Source: Phoenix dactylifera (taxonomy: Eukaryota > Streptophyta > Magnoliopsida > Arecales > Arecaceae). Taken from it: a stretch of 64,000 nt of DNA. Location of the stretch: NCBI RefSeq assembly GCF_009389715.1, contig NW_024067666.1, positions 1,219,001 to 1,283,000 of the forward strand, given 5' to 3'. Shown piece by piece: positions 45,458-58,487 of the stretch (positions are counted from its first letter, which is position 1; every line of letters starts with the position of its first letter). A program made the position numbers and the translations under genes. The notes under the pieces are model-generated. The model was given only the letters and a program-made list of their open reading frames with translations. It made no database searches and was not told where the DNA came from.

Positions 45458-48400
45458 CTTGCAAGATCCAGGTTCTGCAAGCCACTTTGCCAAGTGAAAT
45501 GAGATTGGACCCCATTGTTTACCATTTGCAGTGTCGACATCAGATACTGTTGTCGTTCGTGGTTTCAAGCTTCAGGCTTTTGAAATGAACTATTATTGGT
45601 CTATTGGGACTGTTAATAAAATTCTTATGGCTCCAGAAAAACAATAAGCAAATTTGAATGTACCAAGTATCATGTTAGCTGGTAGTTGCCCGCCAGATTA
45701 TTACAGAAATGTGAGTTAGTGGGATGAAACCTATATCTTCATTGCGAAGTTTTCTTGGTTATATCGATGTTCTTTTGGTGAATTGTCTTGGGGGTTTATG
45801 CTGAATAACTGGCACCATCGGAGGCGTCATGTATCCCAGATGGGCTACTAAGATAAGTGAATATCTTGAGCAGATAAGTAATAAACAAAAGCATCAGGGG
45901 CAAGAAAACAGAAGGTGTCAAATACTTTCGAATGCTGTGATATAACAAGGAAAGAGTAATCAACCATTCTTGTGACAGCAATGGTTGATTACTCTTTAAT
46001 TTGTTGTTATTTGGTGTGCCATAGCTACAGGGGAATGGGAAAGACTTTATAAGAAACAGATTATCTGCTGTTTTTGCCAACTAGAATGGAGAGGGAAAAG
46101 GGAATCAATGGGGAAAACTAGAAAGCAAAGAAGGGAAGGGGAAAAAACATATAAAAACAGATAATAAAAGGAGGATGAAGAGAATCCGGTGCATCCAAAT
46201 GATAAGAGGAAAGGGAAGGGGAAGAGAAGAAGAAATTAAAAGTGAAAAAATAAAGAAAAAATAAAGAAATAAATAAAGAAAACAAACCTTCCTGTCCTAA
46301 TGTATCTTAGATTAAAACACTGTATGTATGAGGCCATAATGCAACTTGGAGGAGTGGTTTAGGACTCAAACCTTTATATGGCTGCCATGGCAGCCATGGT
46401 GACTGTTTCCAGAGCAAGTATGATGGATGTCGGTCAGCAAGTCTGCTTGAATGAATGGACTGCCTATGAACATTGGACTGAATCATGATTAGTGGACATA
46501 AATTTAGTTCTTTTGCATGCATCTCTCTTAGTTTACCTTAGCTGGTTCATCATGTTTGGTAGTTTGGATTAATGGTTAGAGGTTTTCAGATTATAGAAAA
46601 AATGATGACCAAGTGATAAATGCAATTCCTATAGGGAGGACCTGGTTAATTATTTCTATGCGATGTATGAGGGTGCTAAAGAGATGGCAAGAGAGAAATC
46701 AAGACAGGCAGGCAGAGAAATGAGAATATAGAAATGAAGGCCGATCCCATTTCTTCTTGCCCAGTGGAGCAGGGCTGATATCTGTCAAAAAAGTTTATGC
46801 TAATTAAGATGACATATCAACACTGGAGACTTCAATCTATTCTCTGGGAGACAAAACTCGAGCTTCTTTAATGAACTGTTTGATGGTTTTCTTTGCTCTT
46901 GGTTGTGCAGTTGCGAGGGAAATGCTGATTAGATTGCATTGCTGCTATATATTCCTTTGTCACTTCTGTACTGCTGATGGCAAAGGATAGACAATGTAGA
47001 CGGTGAAGCTGTATGATGTATTTTCTTTAGCTGCATTATGTCTTCTTTGATGGGGTTGGATGTGCTTGGAGGTCAGGATGGGAGATTTACACCATGTTTT
47101 TGAAAAGAAAGTGTCTCGATTACCATTTTTGTTCCTAGATGCAATACTCTTTAAATTGGTTCCAAATGAGAGGATTTGTTTACCTGGCTTTGTTGACAAG
47201 TATTCTTTTATCCCTGTTTCTGTAGTCACTTTCCTCTGCTACTGGTGAAGTTGAGAAAGAGGCAGTGTGTAGTAGATGCATGCAATCTGATTCTGAGAAT
47301 CCACAAAAAGGCTACATCATCATGAATGGCCATTTGAATTTCTGGTAGTTGTTTCGTACTGTCATTTATCTGTGATCCCATGCTTCATCTCCTTGCAGCT
47401 GCTTTCCTTGGCATGTCATCTTTTGCACGCAATACTTGAATTATATGCTTCTTATGCTCTTCTGCAATCTGAACTCAACTTCTTGGCTCTCCATAGATTT
47501 GGGATAACTAGATGTTTCTGTCCTTCTGACTATAGGCAATCCATGTCAAAAGAACTCCAAAATCTGAAGCATATTCTAAATCTGAGGGAACTTGATTATC
47601 GCATATGTGTGCGGTGTTCTTGACGTTTGAAACTAGAAAAATCTCCCTCCTTTTCTTGTTAGATATTCATTGCAAATTATTCACATAAAAAAGGGACAAT
47701 AAAAGATGTGGCCTCTTCAAGGGTGGTGGAAAACTGAGACTGTCTGATCGACATTAAGATGATCTTCTTTTGCAATGTCCTACATACTATTGGCTTGCTA
47801 TATTGATGATCCTAGGAATATGGTGCTAGTATGATCATCTTGCTTTACATGATCAGTGACAAAGACACTTGATATTTCATTAGTGATTGAAAGCAGACCT
47901 TGGAGTCCCCAGTTTTGCTTTGCTTCACTGCAACCTGAGCCTTAACGTTGTGCCTAGATCAGGAATCTGAGTTGTTCTCCAGATAACAAAACATCTCCCT
48001 TCACTCCAAAGACTTTTGTTGCCTCCTCCCTCCTAATGTCTTGAGAGGTCTCAAAAGAGAGAGAAAGAGTAAACTAAAACCTTTTAAGGCCTCCTATTGC
48101 AGTGTAAACAAGGATCTGGGCAGAAAAAGGCTTCTCAAAAAGTCCGAAGACAAAGCTGAAGCAACCTACCACCTTACGCAAATGACCTTCTCTGACCATC
48201 TTTTTCTTTAAAAAAAAAAACAGCTTATTGGATAACCAAATTCAAAGAATACCGTTTCCTTTTTTTTAACTTGCAATCTCAGTTTGAAATAGAATCCAGT
48301 TGGTTGGTTGGCCGGTCCCATGCTTCTTTTTTTTTTCTTCCCTCCTAAATCTCACCAGAAACGAAGATAGAGACCTGACATCTCGAGCTTTATATATGGA

Positions 48401-48559
48401 GAGGTGGCTGTCTGCTTTGGTCACAGAGAACTTGTCTCTATCTTCGTGCTATTGTTTCTCCTCCTCCCAGCCATTTAACACTTCTTTACCATCCCATTGT
48501 TCTTTGTCCCTTCTTTCCTTATTTTGTCTTGTCCTTATACGATACTAAGACAAGACTCT
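45458..48559. other. Intergenic region upstream of the xylanase gene
   Basis: Short frames on both strands show no recognisable domain. It holds the hairpin at 45951-45997. The last 250 bp before 48560 probably contain the xylanase promoter and 5' UTR, but I could not pick a TATA box with confidence. Confidence 0.45.
45951..45997. repeat. Perfect 18-bp hairpin
   Basis: AAAGAGTAATCAACCATT is followed by an 11-base loop and its exact reverse complement AATGGTTGATTACTCTTT. It lies between the E2 pseudogene and the xylanase gene. No function is evident. Confidence 0.85.
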
Positions 48560-51500
48560 ATGGCTGACAAACAGAGCAGCAGTGCCGGTGCGTATGAGGT
48601 ACGTGGATTTTGTTCTTTTCTTGTCTGTTTGTTTGTTCTGTTCATGGCTTTAGGACGCGGTTTCTATTCTCTGCTGTGCTATTTGTCCTTGGATTCTCTC
48701 TCTCTCTCTCTCTCTCTCTGGAGGAACCTGATGCTACTGCACCTCCATTTCATTAAGATGAAATGTCCTTGGATTGTCTTATGTTTTTAGATGAGTAATA
48801 ATACATTCTCCAGATGAAGCATGTCACATTTTGTCAAAGAAAAACTGATAACAGACCTTCTGAATTTGGTCGAGGAATTAGACTGGAACTTCCAATTTAC
48901 GACTGTAAACTGTAGTGGTGTTGCCTAGCTTTATCTTATCGATGGATTCCAACCTTTTGAACCTTCTTCACCATTGAAGGGCCACACTGATCCAAACAAA
49001 GAAAAAGAGAAAAAAAGAAATCCTCATACCTTCCATGCTAATCTTTTATGGCCTAGCTCTTGTATTTTTGAACCTTTCATCCTACTGTACCAATGTATAA
49101 AATACATCATCTTCTTTATATGTAACTCAAAAACCTCTTCTCAATTATGAAGAGTGGTAATTAAATTAATATCTGGTGATATCGCTGAATCTCCAATCAC
49201 CATAGGCCTCCATTTCCTTAGCCCACCTTTTGTTTTACCTCTTCTGACTAATGCGGTACAGAAACAAAATGAACACTAATTCACAAACTTGTGAGAATAT
49301 TACATCATCCTGAATAATTGTTGATCTTGAAGAGTAATTCTGTATCACATATTCACTTATTGCATATTTTCAGTTACTAAAAACTAGAAATGTGCTGCAA
49401 TCTCTTATTCATAATAGGAAGCAAACACAAGGTGCATAGGTGATGGAGATGAGAACATCATACTGAACCCTCACTTTGACGATGACCTGAACAATTGGTC
49501 TGGAAGGGGATGCAAGATTGCTCTGCATGACTCAATGGGAGATGGAAAAATACGTCCACTGAGTGGCAAATTCTTTGCTTCTGCAACTGAACGCACTCAA
49601 AACTGGAATGGAATTCAGCAGGAGATCACTGGCAGGGTGCAAAGAAAGCTTGCATACGAGGTCACTGCACTTGTGAGGATTTTCGGGAATGCTACTACTG
49701 CCGATGTGCGTGCAACTCTGTGGGTTCAAGCAGCAAATGGCCGCGAACAATACATAGGCATCGCTAAGTGAGTCTCTATCTTCTTATAGTTCATCCAATT
49801 ACTCATCTATTAATTGACTACAAGCAAGGTTCAGTATAGGAAAAGTCATCAGCTCTGTTGTATTTCTTTTAAGCTACAATGTGGATGGATTCGCTTCTAA
49901 TTCCTAAGTTTTGAAAACTTGTTGCTGTAAAGATCGCAAGCCACCGATAAGGATTGGATGCAGTTGCAAGGGAAGTTTCTTCTAAATGGGGTGGCTTCAA
50001 AAGCTGTCATATTTATAGAAGGGCCACCTGCTGGTACGGATATTCTTCTCGACAGTTTAGTAGTTAAACATGCAGAAAAGCTCCCACCATCAACTCCACC
50101 TGATTTTGAGGTTAGTAGATTGTGTTCCTGCCATTCATTTATATGCAAGCATTCTAGAGATGATTTGGTTTAGAGAACTTTTATTCCAAATTGTGAATAT
50201 CTGATTCTTGATCTCTGCAGAAAATTCAGAACATATCTGTAAGCATGCAGGACATTTTCGTGGCATTGAAAATGTCTTCTGTTTGATTTTTTGCCTTTCT
50301 TATATTTGATGCAATTATTATCAATTCCCAACAGAATTTTTCAGTTTTGATCCTGATAAAAATATCGGTATCAGTTCTCTTGTTTCATGCTTCAGTATCT
50401 GCATCCTAATATCCAAGTAAGAATAATTGACCAGTTGTCCTCACAAACTATGATATAGAAAATAATGGCTCCTTTTCAGTGTTTCTTAAGTAATGAAGGT
50501 CATTTGGTTTAACATATTAAATAAAATCATGAGCAAGGAACATTAAGATCGGAACGCTAGTAGCAAGAGGGAACAAATTTATGAGGTTCTTGTTTCTCTG
50601 AAGGGATTGATGCTTGAACAAAAAATTATAAGCACTCAAATCCTCACATGCAAACACCTCTGAATATCAAAACATTTCCATCTCTGTCTTCCATGCCACT
50701 CACAGCTGTGTTTCTTTTCATTGTTAATTTCATAAAAATCTAATTGAAGCAGAAGCTGCTAGAGTGCCTGACTGACTCTTTTTACCAAATTGTTCGAGTA
50801 GTCTGATAGTGCATGAAATTGGTAAGTAGAGACTATGTATCTCTGAGAATAAAAATTCTGCAGCTAGAGCAATGAAGTATATTTGAATACTGTGTTATAA
50901 CTTTCCCCTGCTTTTTTGAGAAGATATGGCTTTATGGCTGCTGAATCTTTGCTTTTGCAGAATGTTATCTATGGAGTCAACATAATCAACAACAGCAATC
51001 TCAGTGATGGCCTAAATGGGTGGTTTCCTCTTGGTCCATGCACTCTAACCATTGCTAATGGCTCGCCTCATATGATTCCTCCAATGGCAAAGGACTCCCT
51101 TGGACCACATGAACCTTTAAGCGGTCGCTATATTCTTGTAACAAATCGCACACAGACCTGGATGGGCCCTGCTCAAACAATCACTGACAAGCTGGAGTTG
51201 TATCTGACATACCAAGTATCAGCATGGGTCCGAGTTGGTTCTCAAAGAAACGGTCCTCAGAATATCAATGTTTCTCTAGGTGTAGATAGCCAATGGGTCA
51301 ATGGGGGCCAAGTTGAAGCTTATGATGATAGATGGTATGAAATTGGGGGATCATTTAGGATTGAAAAGAAACCTTCCAGAGTCATAGTTTACATTCAAGG
51401 TCCTTCGTCAGGAGTCGATCTGATGGTTGCAGGGCTTCAGATATTTCCTGTTGACAGGAAAGCAAGATTTAAGCACTTGAAGAAACAGACAGACAAGGTA

Positions 51501-52880
51501 ATTCCTTTCTCCCGGACCCAAGACCAAGCAAACTTATATCACCCATTTTGAGTGATCTCTATAAATCCTGTTGCTTTGTCAAGATTTTTAGTTTCATACT
51601 TTGGCCTCTCCTGTTATTTTAACTGCCAATTAAATCACTCCCCACCTTTTTTCTCAGCCCAGATTAGGAGCCATGCAGAGGCAGTGCCATTCCATGATAG
51701 CCTTAAATATCATTTATTAATCTATTGCTTTTCTGAACTTTCATAAGTTTCTTAACAGGTACGAAAGCGAGATGTTGTCTTAAAAGTTTCAGGATCGGAA
51801 ACTGATATTCCATGGGGAGCCTTTGTGAAAGTCAAACAAATGCAGAACAGTTTCCCCTTCGGATCATGTATCAATCGAACGAACATAGATAACGAGGACT
51901 TCGTCGATTTCTTTGTAAAGAATTTCAACTGGGCAGTGTTCGGCAATGAGCTCAAGTGGTACTGGACAGAGCCACAGCAAGGAAATTTTAACTACACTGA
52001 TGCTGATGAGCTCTTGGACTTGTGTGAGAAGAATGGGATAGAGGCTAGAGGCCACTGTATCTTCTGGGAAGTCGATGGCGCTGTCCAGTCCTGGGTTAAG
52101 TCTTTAAACAATAATGATCTAATGACAGCCATTCAGAACCGGCTGAACGGTCTACTCACGAGGTACAAGGGCAAGTTCAGACACTATGATGTGAACAATG
52201 AGATGCTTCATGGTTCTTTCTATCAAGATAGGCTTGGAAAGGAAAAGAATATCAGAGTTTACATGTTTAAGACTGCCCATCAGCTGGATCCCTCTGCCAC
52301 CCTCTTTGTGAATGATTACCATGTGGAGGATGGAACTGATACTAGAGCTTCTCCTGAGATGTATATAGAGCAAATCCTTGGTCTCCAAGACCAAGGTGCA
52401 CCAGTTGGAGGAATTGGAATACAGGGGCACATAGATAACCCAGTTGGGCCAATTGTATGCTCTGCATTGGATAAGATGGGGACACTTGGTCTTCCAATCT
52501 GGTTTACTGAACTGGATGTCTCATCAGACAATGAGTATGTTCGAGCCGACGACTTGGAGGTTATGCTTCGGGAGGCCTACGCACACCCTGCAGTAGAAGG
52601 CATCATGCTGTGGGGATTCTGGGAGCTGTTTATGTTCCGGGACAATTCGTGCTTGGTTAATGCTGAAGGTGACGTTAATGAAGCTGGTATGAGGTACCTG
52701 GCTTTGAAGGAAGAGTGGCTATCTCATGCGCATGGTCACATCGACGATCAAGGAGAGTTCAAATTCAGAGGCTTTCATGGCACCTACACTGTCGAGATCT
52801 TCACCTTAACAAAGAAGTTATCTCAGAAGTTCACTGTGGACGAAGGGGATTCTCCTCTGGTAGTGAACATTGACTTATGA
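48560..52880 (+). CDS. XYN1: Endo-1,4-beta-xylanase, GH10 with two CBM22-like domains
   Basis: Five exons read without a break: 48560-48598, 49418-49767, 49933-50110, 50961-51497 and 51759-52880. All have GT-AG borders and matching phases, giving about 741 residues. Exons 2-3 form one CBM22-like carbohydrate-binding module (NPHFDDDLNNW, ERTQNWNGIQQEITG). Exon 4 forms a second (NNSNLSDGLNGWFPLG, NRTQTWMGPAQTITDKLEL). Exon 5 is the GH10 barrel with the acid/base Glu in YDVNNEMLHG (about E516) and the nucleophile in WFTELDVSS (about E619). The family cuts the xylan backbone in plant cell walls during wall remodelling. Arabidopsis XYN1 has more CBM repeats, so this form is shorter. The start gives a 13-residue exon 1 (MADKQSSSAGAYE) without a signal peptide. 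The true start could differ. Confidence 0.93.
48695..48720. repeat. (TC)n microsatellite in xylanase intron 1
   Basis: An uninterrupted run of about 13 TC units lies in the first intron, just 3' of the short first exon. Confidence 0.85.
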
Positions 52881-53011
52881 AAGGTTACATGATTACTAAG
52901 AAGTTCGACAGAATAAGGAGCTGCATTCTTGATATTGTTGTGAGCTCTTGTACATGAGATTAAATAAGTTCTGTGGCCTAGCTTGTGATTATGAAATTGC
53001 AATACAAAGAA

Positions 53012-53017
53012 AATAAA
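53012..53017 (+). promoter_or_regulatory. Likely polyadenylation signal of the xylanase gene
   Basis: AATAAA occurs about 130 bp after the stop codon and is followed by an A-rich stretch. Plant signals are loose, so this is a best candidate only. Confidence 0.45.
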
Positions 53018-53785
53018 TGAGAAAAAAAAAAGTAGACTCTGAAGGAAGGAACTGTTTCAGTGTTCTAGTTTTAAAATTAATGACAAAAAATAATATGATC
53101 CGTCTATTTTTTTATGGAAAAGGAGGCTAAGTAAGCAGCCACCCGGCTTTTATTAAGGATGATAAAATATTTACACAAGGAGTGAGATCAGGTGATAAGT
53201 TGCATAAGCAGAGAAACCAGGAACGAAAGTAGGAAGCATCTCAAGCATCAAGAACCTCAAATGTGTAGAGCCACGGTAGAAATTCTTGCCAAAGTCTGTG
53301 CCGCAGGCCATCGTCCATTTACTGAGATACCAAAAAGGTGCAAAGAGATGATTAAATGGTGCAAGGAGATGATTGTGAACATGCCTCGCCCTTGTGAACG
53401 TGTCTCGTGGATGAGCTGGTCCAGTGGACCAAGCCAAATTGATTGATGATTCAATTGATACTCTAGACCTCTACATAGCTCCTACTTATAATATTAGTGT
53501 TTTCCTTTCCTAGTTTGAATAGAACTAGGTACCTTAAAATAATATGACTAATAGAAATAATTAATATATATATATATATATACACACACTAGAGATGGAC
53601 CTTGACTTCTATATCAACTTAGCCTTTTATCTCTCCACCTAAACATTCACAGTAACATCCGGTCTAAATCTCTCCTGAAAAGAAAAGTATCGATTTGACC
53701 AACCTGTTTCGAGGTCGAAATGATGAGATTTTGGTCTGATTCAATCCTTTAAGAGGTTGGCCCAAAGTTGTAGATCTTAAAAAGC

Positions 53786-53829
<44 letters not shown>

Positions 53830-54170
53830 GGGCATTATATGACCAAGTTAGAGCTTTCTAAAGTTTGATATACGATTCGACTGGCGGATCTTGCTTCTAG
53901 ATCCTATCCAGTCTTATAATGCGGCCAAAATGGTTCATATCGAGTCTACTGATTTTTTTTTTGAATATGAGCAAAGTAATTTACATCAAAACATGTAATT
54001 GGGCGAGCTTGAGTAAGCAAAGTCGAACTCTAGTTCGGCTTGTTTGCTAATCAAATGAGTTGAACTCAAACTGAATTTTGAGCCAAACATGAACTAGCTT
54101 GCGAAGTTCACTCGCCCGGTTGGCATCCCGAGATATAGGCAACTAGTGAAGAAAAGGTATAAAATTTTGG
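53018..54170. other. Intergenic region with TA microsatellites
   Basis: Two (TA)n runs lie near 53563-53588 and 53798-53826. A stretch at 54000-54130 with GAGCTTGAG/CTCAAACTGAA-type words resembles decayed hAT termini. No gene is seen. Confidence 0.5.
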
Positions 54171-54173
54171 GGG

Positions 54174-55475
54174 CACTACAAAAAAAAAAAAACTATTCCG
54201 ATGTTTTTCAGAGCTTGTACCGACGTTTATAAGCGTCGGTAATTTTGGCGCCAACACTTTTCAAAGCGCCGTAAAAGCGTCGGTAACACTTTTTGAAAGC
54301 ATCGCTAAAGGGTCAGTTTTTAGCGATGCTTTTTTGCGACACTTATAAGCGCTAGGCAGTTAGCGACGCTTGAAAGCATCGTCTTTTAACCGCTTATTTT
54401 TTTATAACAATGCTTTAAAGCGTCGTTATAATTTTCTTTTGAAAAAAATTATTTAAAAAAAAATATCTCTTTTAGCAAGCTTTGAAGGTCAGAGGTCATC
54501 CTCCCAGAACCATGGCGCCTTTTCTTTCAGCAAGCTCAACAAATCAAAATTCAGGAGAGATGCGATTGAGTAATCCAGAACCATTCGGGCCACTTAAAAA
54601 TTAAGCTTGTTCAAAAGATTTTGGTTGCTAAACAATTGTTATCAGTGCTTTGGTTCAAAAGATCTTAGAATTACTATTCAAACCTTCCTCCATAAATGGC
54701 AACAAGCATTTGGTGATTCCATCTCAATACCTCATCTAGGTTAGTGCTTCTGCTTCCCATATAAATGATATAAGCCTGAGAAGTATAAGAGGTGGTTCAT
54801 TGCCAGACAGAGAGTGGAAAAAGCATGGGATGGCTTCACAAGTTTCTATTATATAAGAGAATTAACACATCAATAATAGAAAATAGAAAGAAACGTAGAA
54901 ATAGATTAGCAAAGACATATAGAAGCAAAGAATTTTGGGCATCAGGCGAAGAAATTGGGCAACTGGACTCACCCATTTGAATCCATCACATCCCTCGAGA
55001 TCTTCATCTTCTTTGTCGTCCCCTTATACAGATCTGCGAGCTTGCAAAGCAACGTTCGCTCGATCTGCGGCGTTTTCCTGGCGGATGCCTCCCTGCCTCT
55101 TCTCCCTTCGCCAAATGCAGAAAAGATATCCTCCCCAAAGATGCCTCCCGGGAACCGAGCACCATCGCCGCGGCACCCACCTGTTGCGGCGTTCCCACAT
55201 GCCCCCACCGGCTGCTGCGCCGAACGGATTGGAGAAACTGAAGAATTAGAGCGACGAAGAGAGAAGGAGAAATCGGCCTCCGATGATTCTTTCTAAAGCG
55301 TCGTTTCTATTTTGATTTCCGCCAACGCTTTTTTGCGTCATCTAAGTTAGGCTTCCATCAACGCTCTAAAGAAAGCGTCGGTATCCGGCAAATTTTGGCA
55401 CGCCAGCTAAATTGTCGACGCTTTTTCTTAGCGTCAGCAGTTGAGTATTGGAAATAACTATTTTTTTCTGTAGTG
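54174..55475. mobile_element. Small non-autonomous CACTA element carrying a DnaJ fragment
   Basis: The left end CACTACAAAAAAAAAA at 54174 and the right end TTTTTTTCTGTAGTG ending at 55475 form an imperfect inverted repeat. GGG flanks both sides (54171-54173 and 55476-55478). Subterminal units such as CCGACGTTTATAAGCGTCGG are variants of those in the element at 6765-11341, so the two are related, but this copy is more diverged. It has no transposase. The interior holds a host exon on the minus strand. Confidence 0.88.
54973..55200 (-). pseudogene. Captured exon of a DnaJ (Hsp40, type II) protein
   Basis: The minus strand reads FGEDIFSAFGEGRRGREASA, then KTPQIERTLLCKLADLYKGT and TKKMKISRDVMDSNG, ending at a donor-like GG|GTGAGT. 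This is the junction of the glycine/phenylalanine-rich linker and the start of the C-terminal substrate-binding domain of DNAJB-type co-chaperones. The J domain and the rest of the C-terminal domain are absent. The frame is open over about 75 residues, so capture is not ancient. No function as a chaperone is possible from this piece. Confidence 0.82.
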
Positions 55476-55478
55476 GGG

Positions 55479-57638
55479 ACACAAGAAGTTGAAGTATATA
55501 GAGGGATGTTATTATGATAATGGCTATACGTACTAGCTAGTTTCATGCATGCAGCACGTTAGAGATCTTTCAAACTTTTTATACTTTGGAGGGAGAACGC
55601 AAGAGTCGTTGTTAAGGACCGCATTTTAGTAAATGTTCAAAATTGCCGTTATCTACCAAGGGATATGTACATCTGTTCATCAATATGTCAAACTTAAATC
55701 GCTAAGTGAAAGTGCAAGCAAGGAAATGAATTAAAGATTACAATAGCAAGCAGAAATTGTAATTGCACATCTTATAAAGCAAGTTCCATTCAAAAATTGA
55801 AGACAATAAATAATCATAGTTGGAACATTGAATCCCCCTATTGTGAGATCTTGAGTTCGTTTCAGGATGAGGACATAGCAACTGCTGATCTCATTGGTGT
55901 CATCGCCACTAAATTTACCATGGCATCATTTGGACTCCTGTTAAAACAAAGACAAAATAGTAAATAAAACTACATTTAAGATTTTTTTCTGTTTTTTTTC
56001 TCTAGAAAATGCCACCATCCAATTTTGAACACACCCAGAGTCTCTTCCAAGATCGTGAGGTGGATATCAATCTCATTCTACTTTCAAATTATAAACTACA
56101 TAAAGAGATAATTACCGCAATAAAGACGTAAACTTCATCTGGTAAAAGCAACCTAACGTAGGCTCAGTGGAATATTGTATTTCTTGTACATATAAATTCT
56201 TTGAAGAAAACCCTAAAACTCTGGGGGGAAGGGGAGGGGGATACTAAAGATTTTTTTCCTTTAATTTTATAAGCCAAAGAAGTCGGAATAAGCCAGCCAG
56301 CTTTTTCCAATGTCAATGAAGTAGATGCCTTGCGTCGGCATTTAGGAAAAAGTTGAAGGCTAGGGTCAGAGTTACAACATATCAGTGTTTAGAAAACAGT
56401 TGATAACATGTAGAATATAGAAAGGATCTATGTGAAGCAGCCAACTAGCCATCTAGCCTTATCTTGATGGGTACTCCTCTTCATTTTGGAGCCGTCAAGG
56501 GTTGCAAACTTGGACTAGGGCATGCTTGATCTCGATCCAACAAGAATATATTTTTGGGTCTTGATTTTATATCCAAAACGAACCCACGAGCTAATCGAAT
56601 CAGGCCGATTGGGGCTACTTAGGTTGGGATAAATTTGCAGTTCTGGTTAAGTATTTAGCATTTCATTTATAGCTCAATATATAATATTTGATAATTAAAT
56701 ATAAATTATTTAAAAAATCAGATAAAACTAAAAGCATGCGAATATAAAATAAATTTTCATTCAAAAACTTTTTTTTAATTTAATGAAAAATAGAATATTC
56801 CTTTTTAGAAAAAGAGAACATACTTAATTACTAGTTTACGAACTTGAGAATATCGTAAATAGGATCTACCGAAACAAATGATGAATGCTCATGTATAATA
56901 AAATGAGAGCATGTGAGAAGATGTGGGTTGCTAGGGTAAACAAAGAGGGATGAATTTAGGTGAGAATTTCTCAATGAATTAGAAAAAATATTTAGGGAGA
57001 AATAAAAGGGTATTTTATGTGATTTGGGTTTCAAGTTGTGTTGAATTAGTTCTGGATCACAACGGATGTATTTTTTGTTAATCCAAATTAGACGTGGCTA
57101 GGTCAGGTTGAAAATTATGAAATCTAGATCCAGTCTAGCTTTCTAAACATTTCTAGTTCTAAGTTTTCATCTCTATCCAATTTATGAATTTTAAAAACAG
57201 ATCAGATTGAACTTAATCAGGTTAGATCACCAATCGGCATGTCCATTGTAGCCCGATATCCCCATTATATTTCTCAAATGAAAGATTAGATAAATAGATA
57301 AAGCATGAAGCATCCTATCCCCACAGATCAAAACCATAAAGCAGCATAGCCGAACAAAACATCCCATCCCGAAAGATTAGCACTATGAACAAATGACCTC
57401 AAGAGGGTTGAAGGCCAAAGATTAACACTGAACATGTTACACTAGCAACTTTTATGAAACTGAGACTATAAGTAAACTACAATTAATATTACTGAGTACT
57501 TTTATAATGATATGGTATAATAACCATTCAGAAATAATGATATATCTTCCTACATCTATGTGTGTATAGATAATGCTATATCCAGAGGCTTGCATCCACG
57601 CCTGGGAGGAATTCTAAGTAGGTTGTGCCAGGCAAAAG
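55479..57638. other. Intergenic region 3' of the KNOX locus
   Basis: This is AT-rich sequence with short frames only. The part next to 57638 is likely the KNOX 3' UTR. I see no other gene. Confidence 0.5.
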
Positions 57639-58445
57639 TCACGGGCCAAGACGATACATGCCGTCACCCATGAACTGTCCTTCCATGAAGAGAGCAGCAG
57701 CAGAAGCATTCTGTGGATGGAATCCATCCATTACGGCAAATTGCATGTCCTCCGATGGCTTCCAATGCCGCTTCCTTTGGTTTATGAACCAGTTGTTGAT
57801 CTGCTTTGGATCAAGGCCTGTTGATTCTGCCAAGGCCACCTTCTCCATTTCCTGCTCAATGTACATAGATGCATTGGATCCAAGTTAGATACAACCTTTT
57901 TTTTTTTTTTTGTGAGAAAAAGCACAGCCAGAGATATATGAAGCCATAATTAACAATGTCAACAACAAGGTTAAAAGAACGCTAATGATGTAGGCTGGAA
58001 AACACAGTGTACCTAGTTTATACAGTCTTTGTATCGTCCAAGTCAGCCTTAAGGAAGGGTAAATAGTGTGCAATGTAATGTTTTTAATGAAAGGATATAT
58101 CAGCTGAACTATAGAACATACTGAAGGATATGGCCAGTTGTTAGTGCAGCTCCCACCAATTGAGTAATCTCTGTCGCGCTTCCTTTGGTAGCTTCCCTTT
58201 CTTCTTCTTTTTGGACAGCTCTTGCCTAAGGCTGCTCAAATACCCGCTGTACTTCTTCAGAAGGTGGCGCTTCAGCTCTTTGTCCTTGGCACGGGGGTCA
58301 ATCTCCAAGTGTTCGCCTTCTTCCCCACTGACAACGTGGTCCTCTTCGGAGAAGCCAACACCTTCGCATTTCTCATCTGCAAGTTCCACAGGAACAAGTT
58401 AAAAAGCTAAAAAGAAACATTGAGAATAACAAGTTAGGGAGGAAA

Positions 58446-58449
<4 letters not shown>

Positions 58450-58482
<33 letters not shown>
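58450..58482. repeat. (TA)n microsatellite in KNOX intron 3
   Basis: A run of about 16 TA units lies some 75 bp into the long intron. Confidence 0.85.

Positions 58483-58487
<5 letters not shown>

Noticed and set aside
53171-53446. Overlapping 84-88-residue frames on both strands
   Set aside because: I saw no domain, splice context or codon signal, and could not link them to a known repeat.
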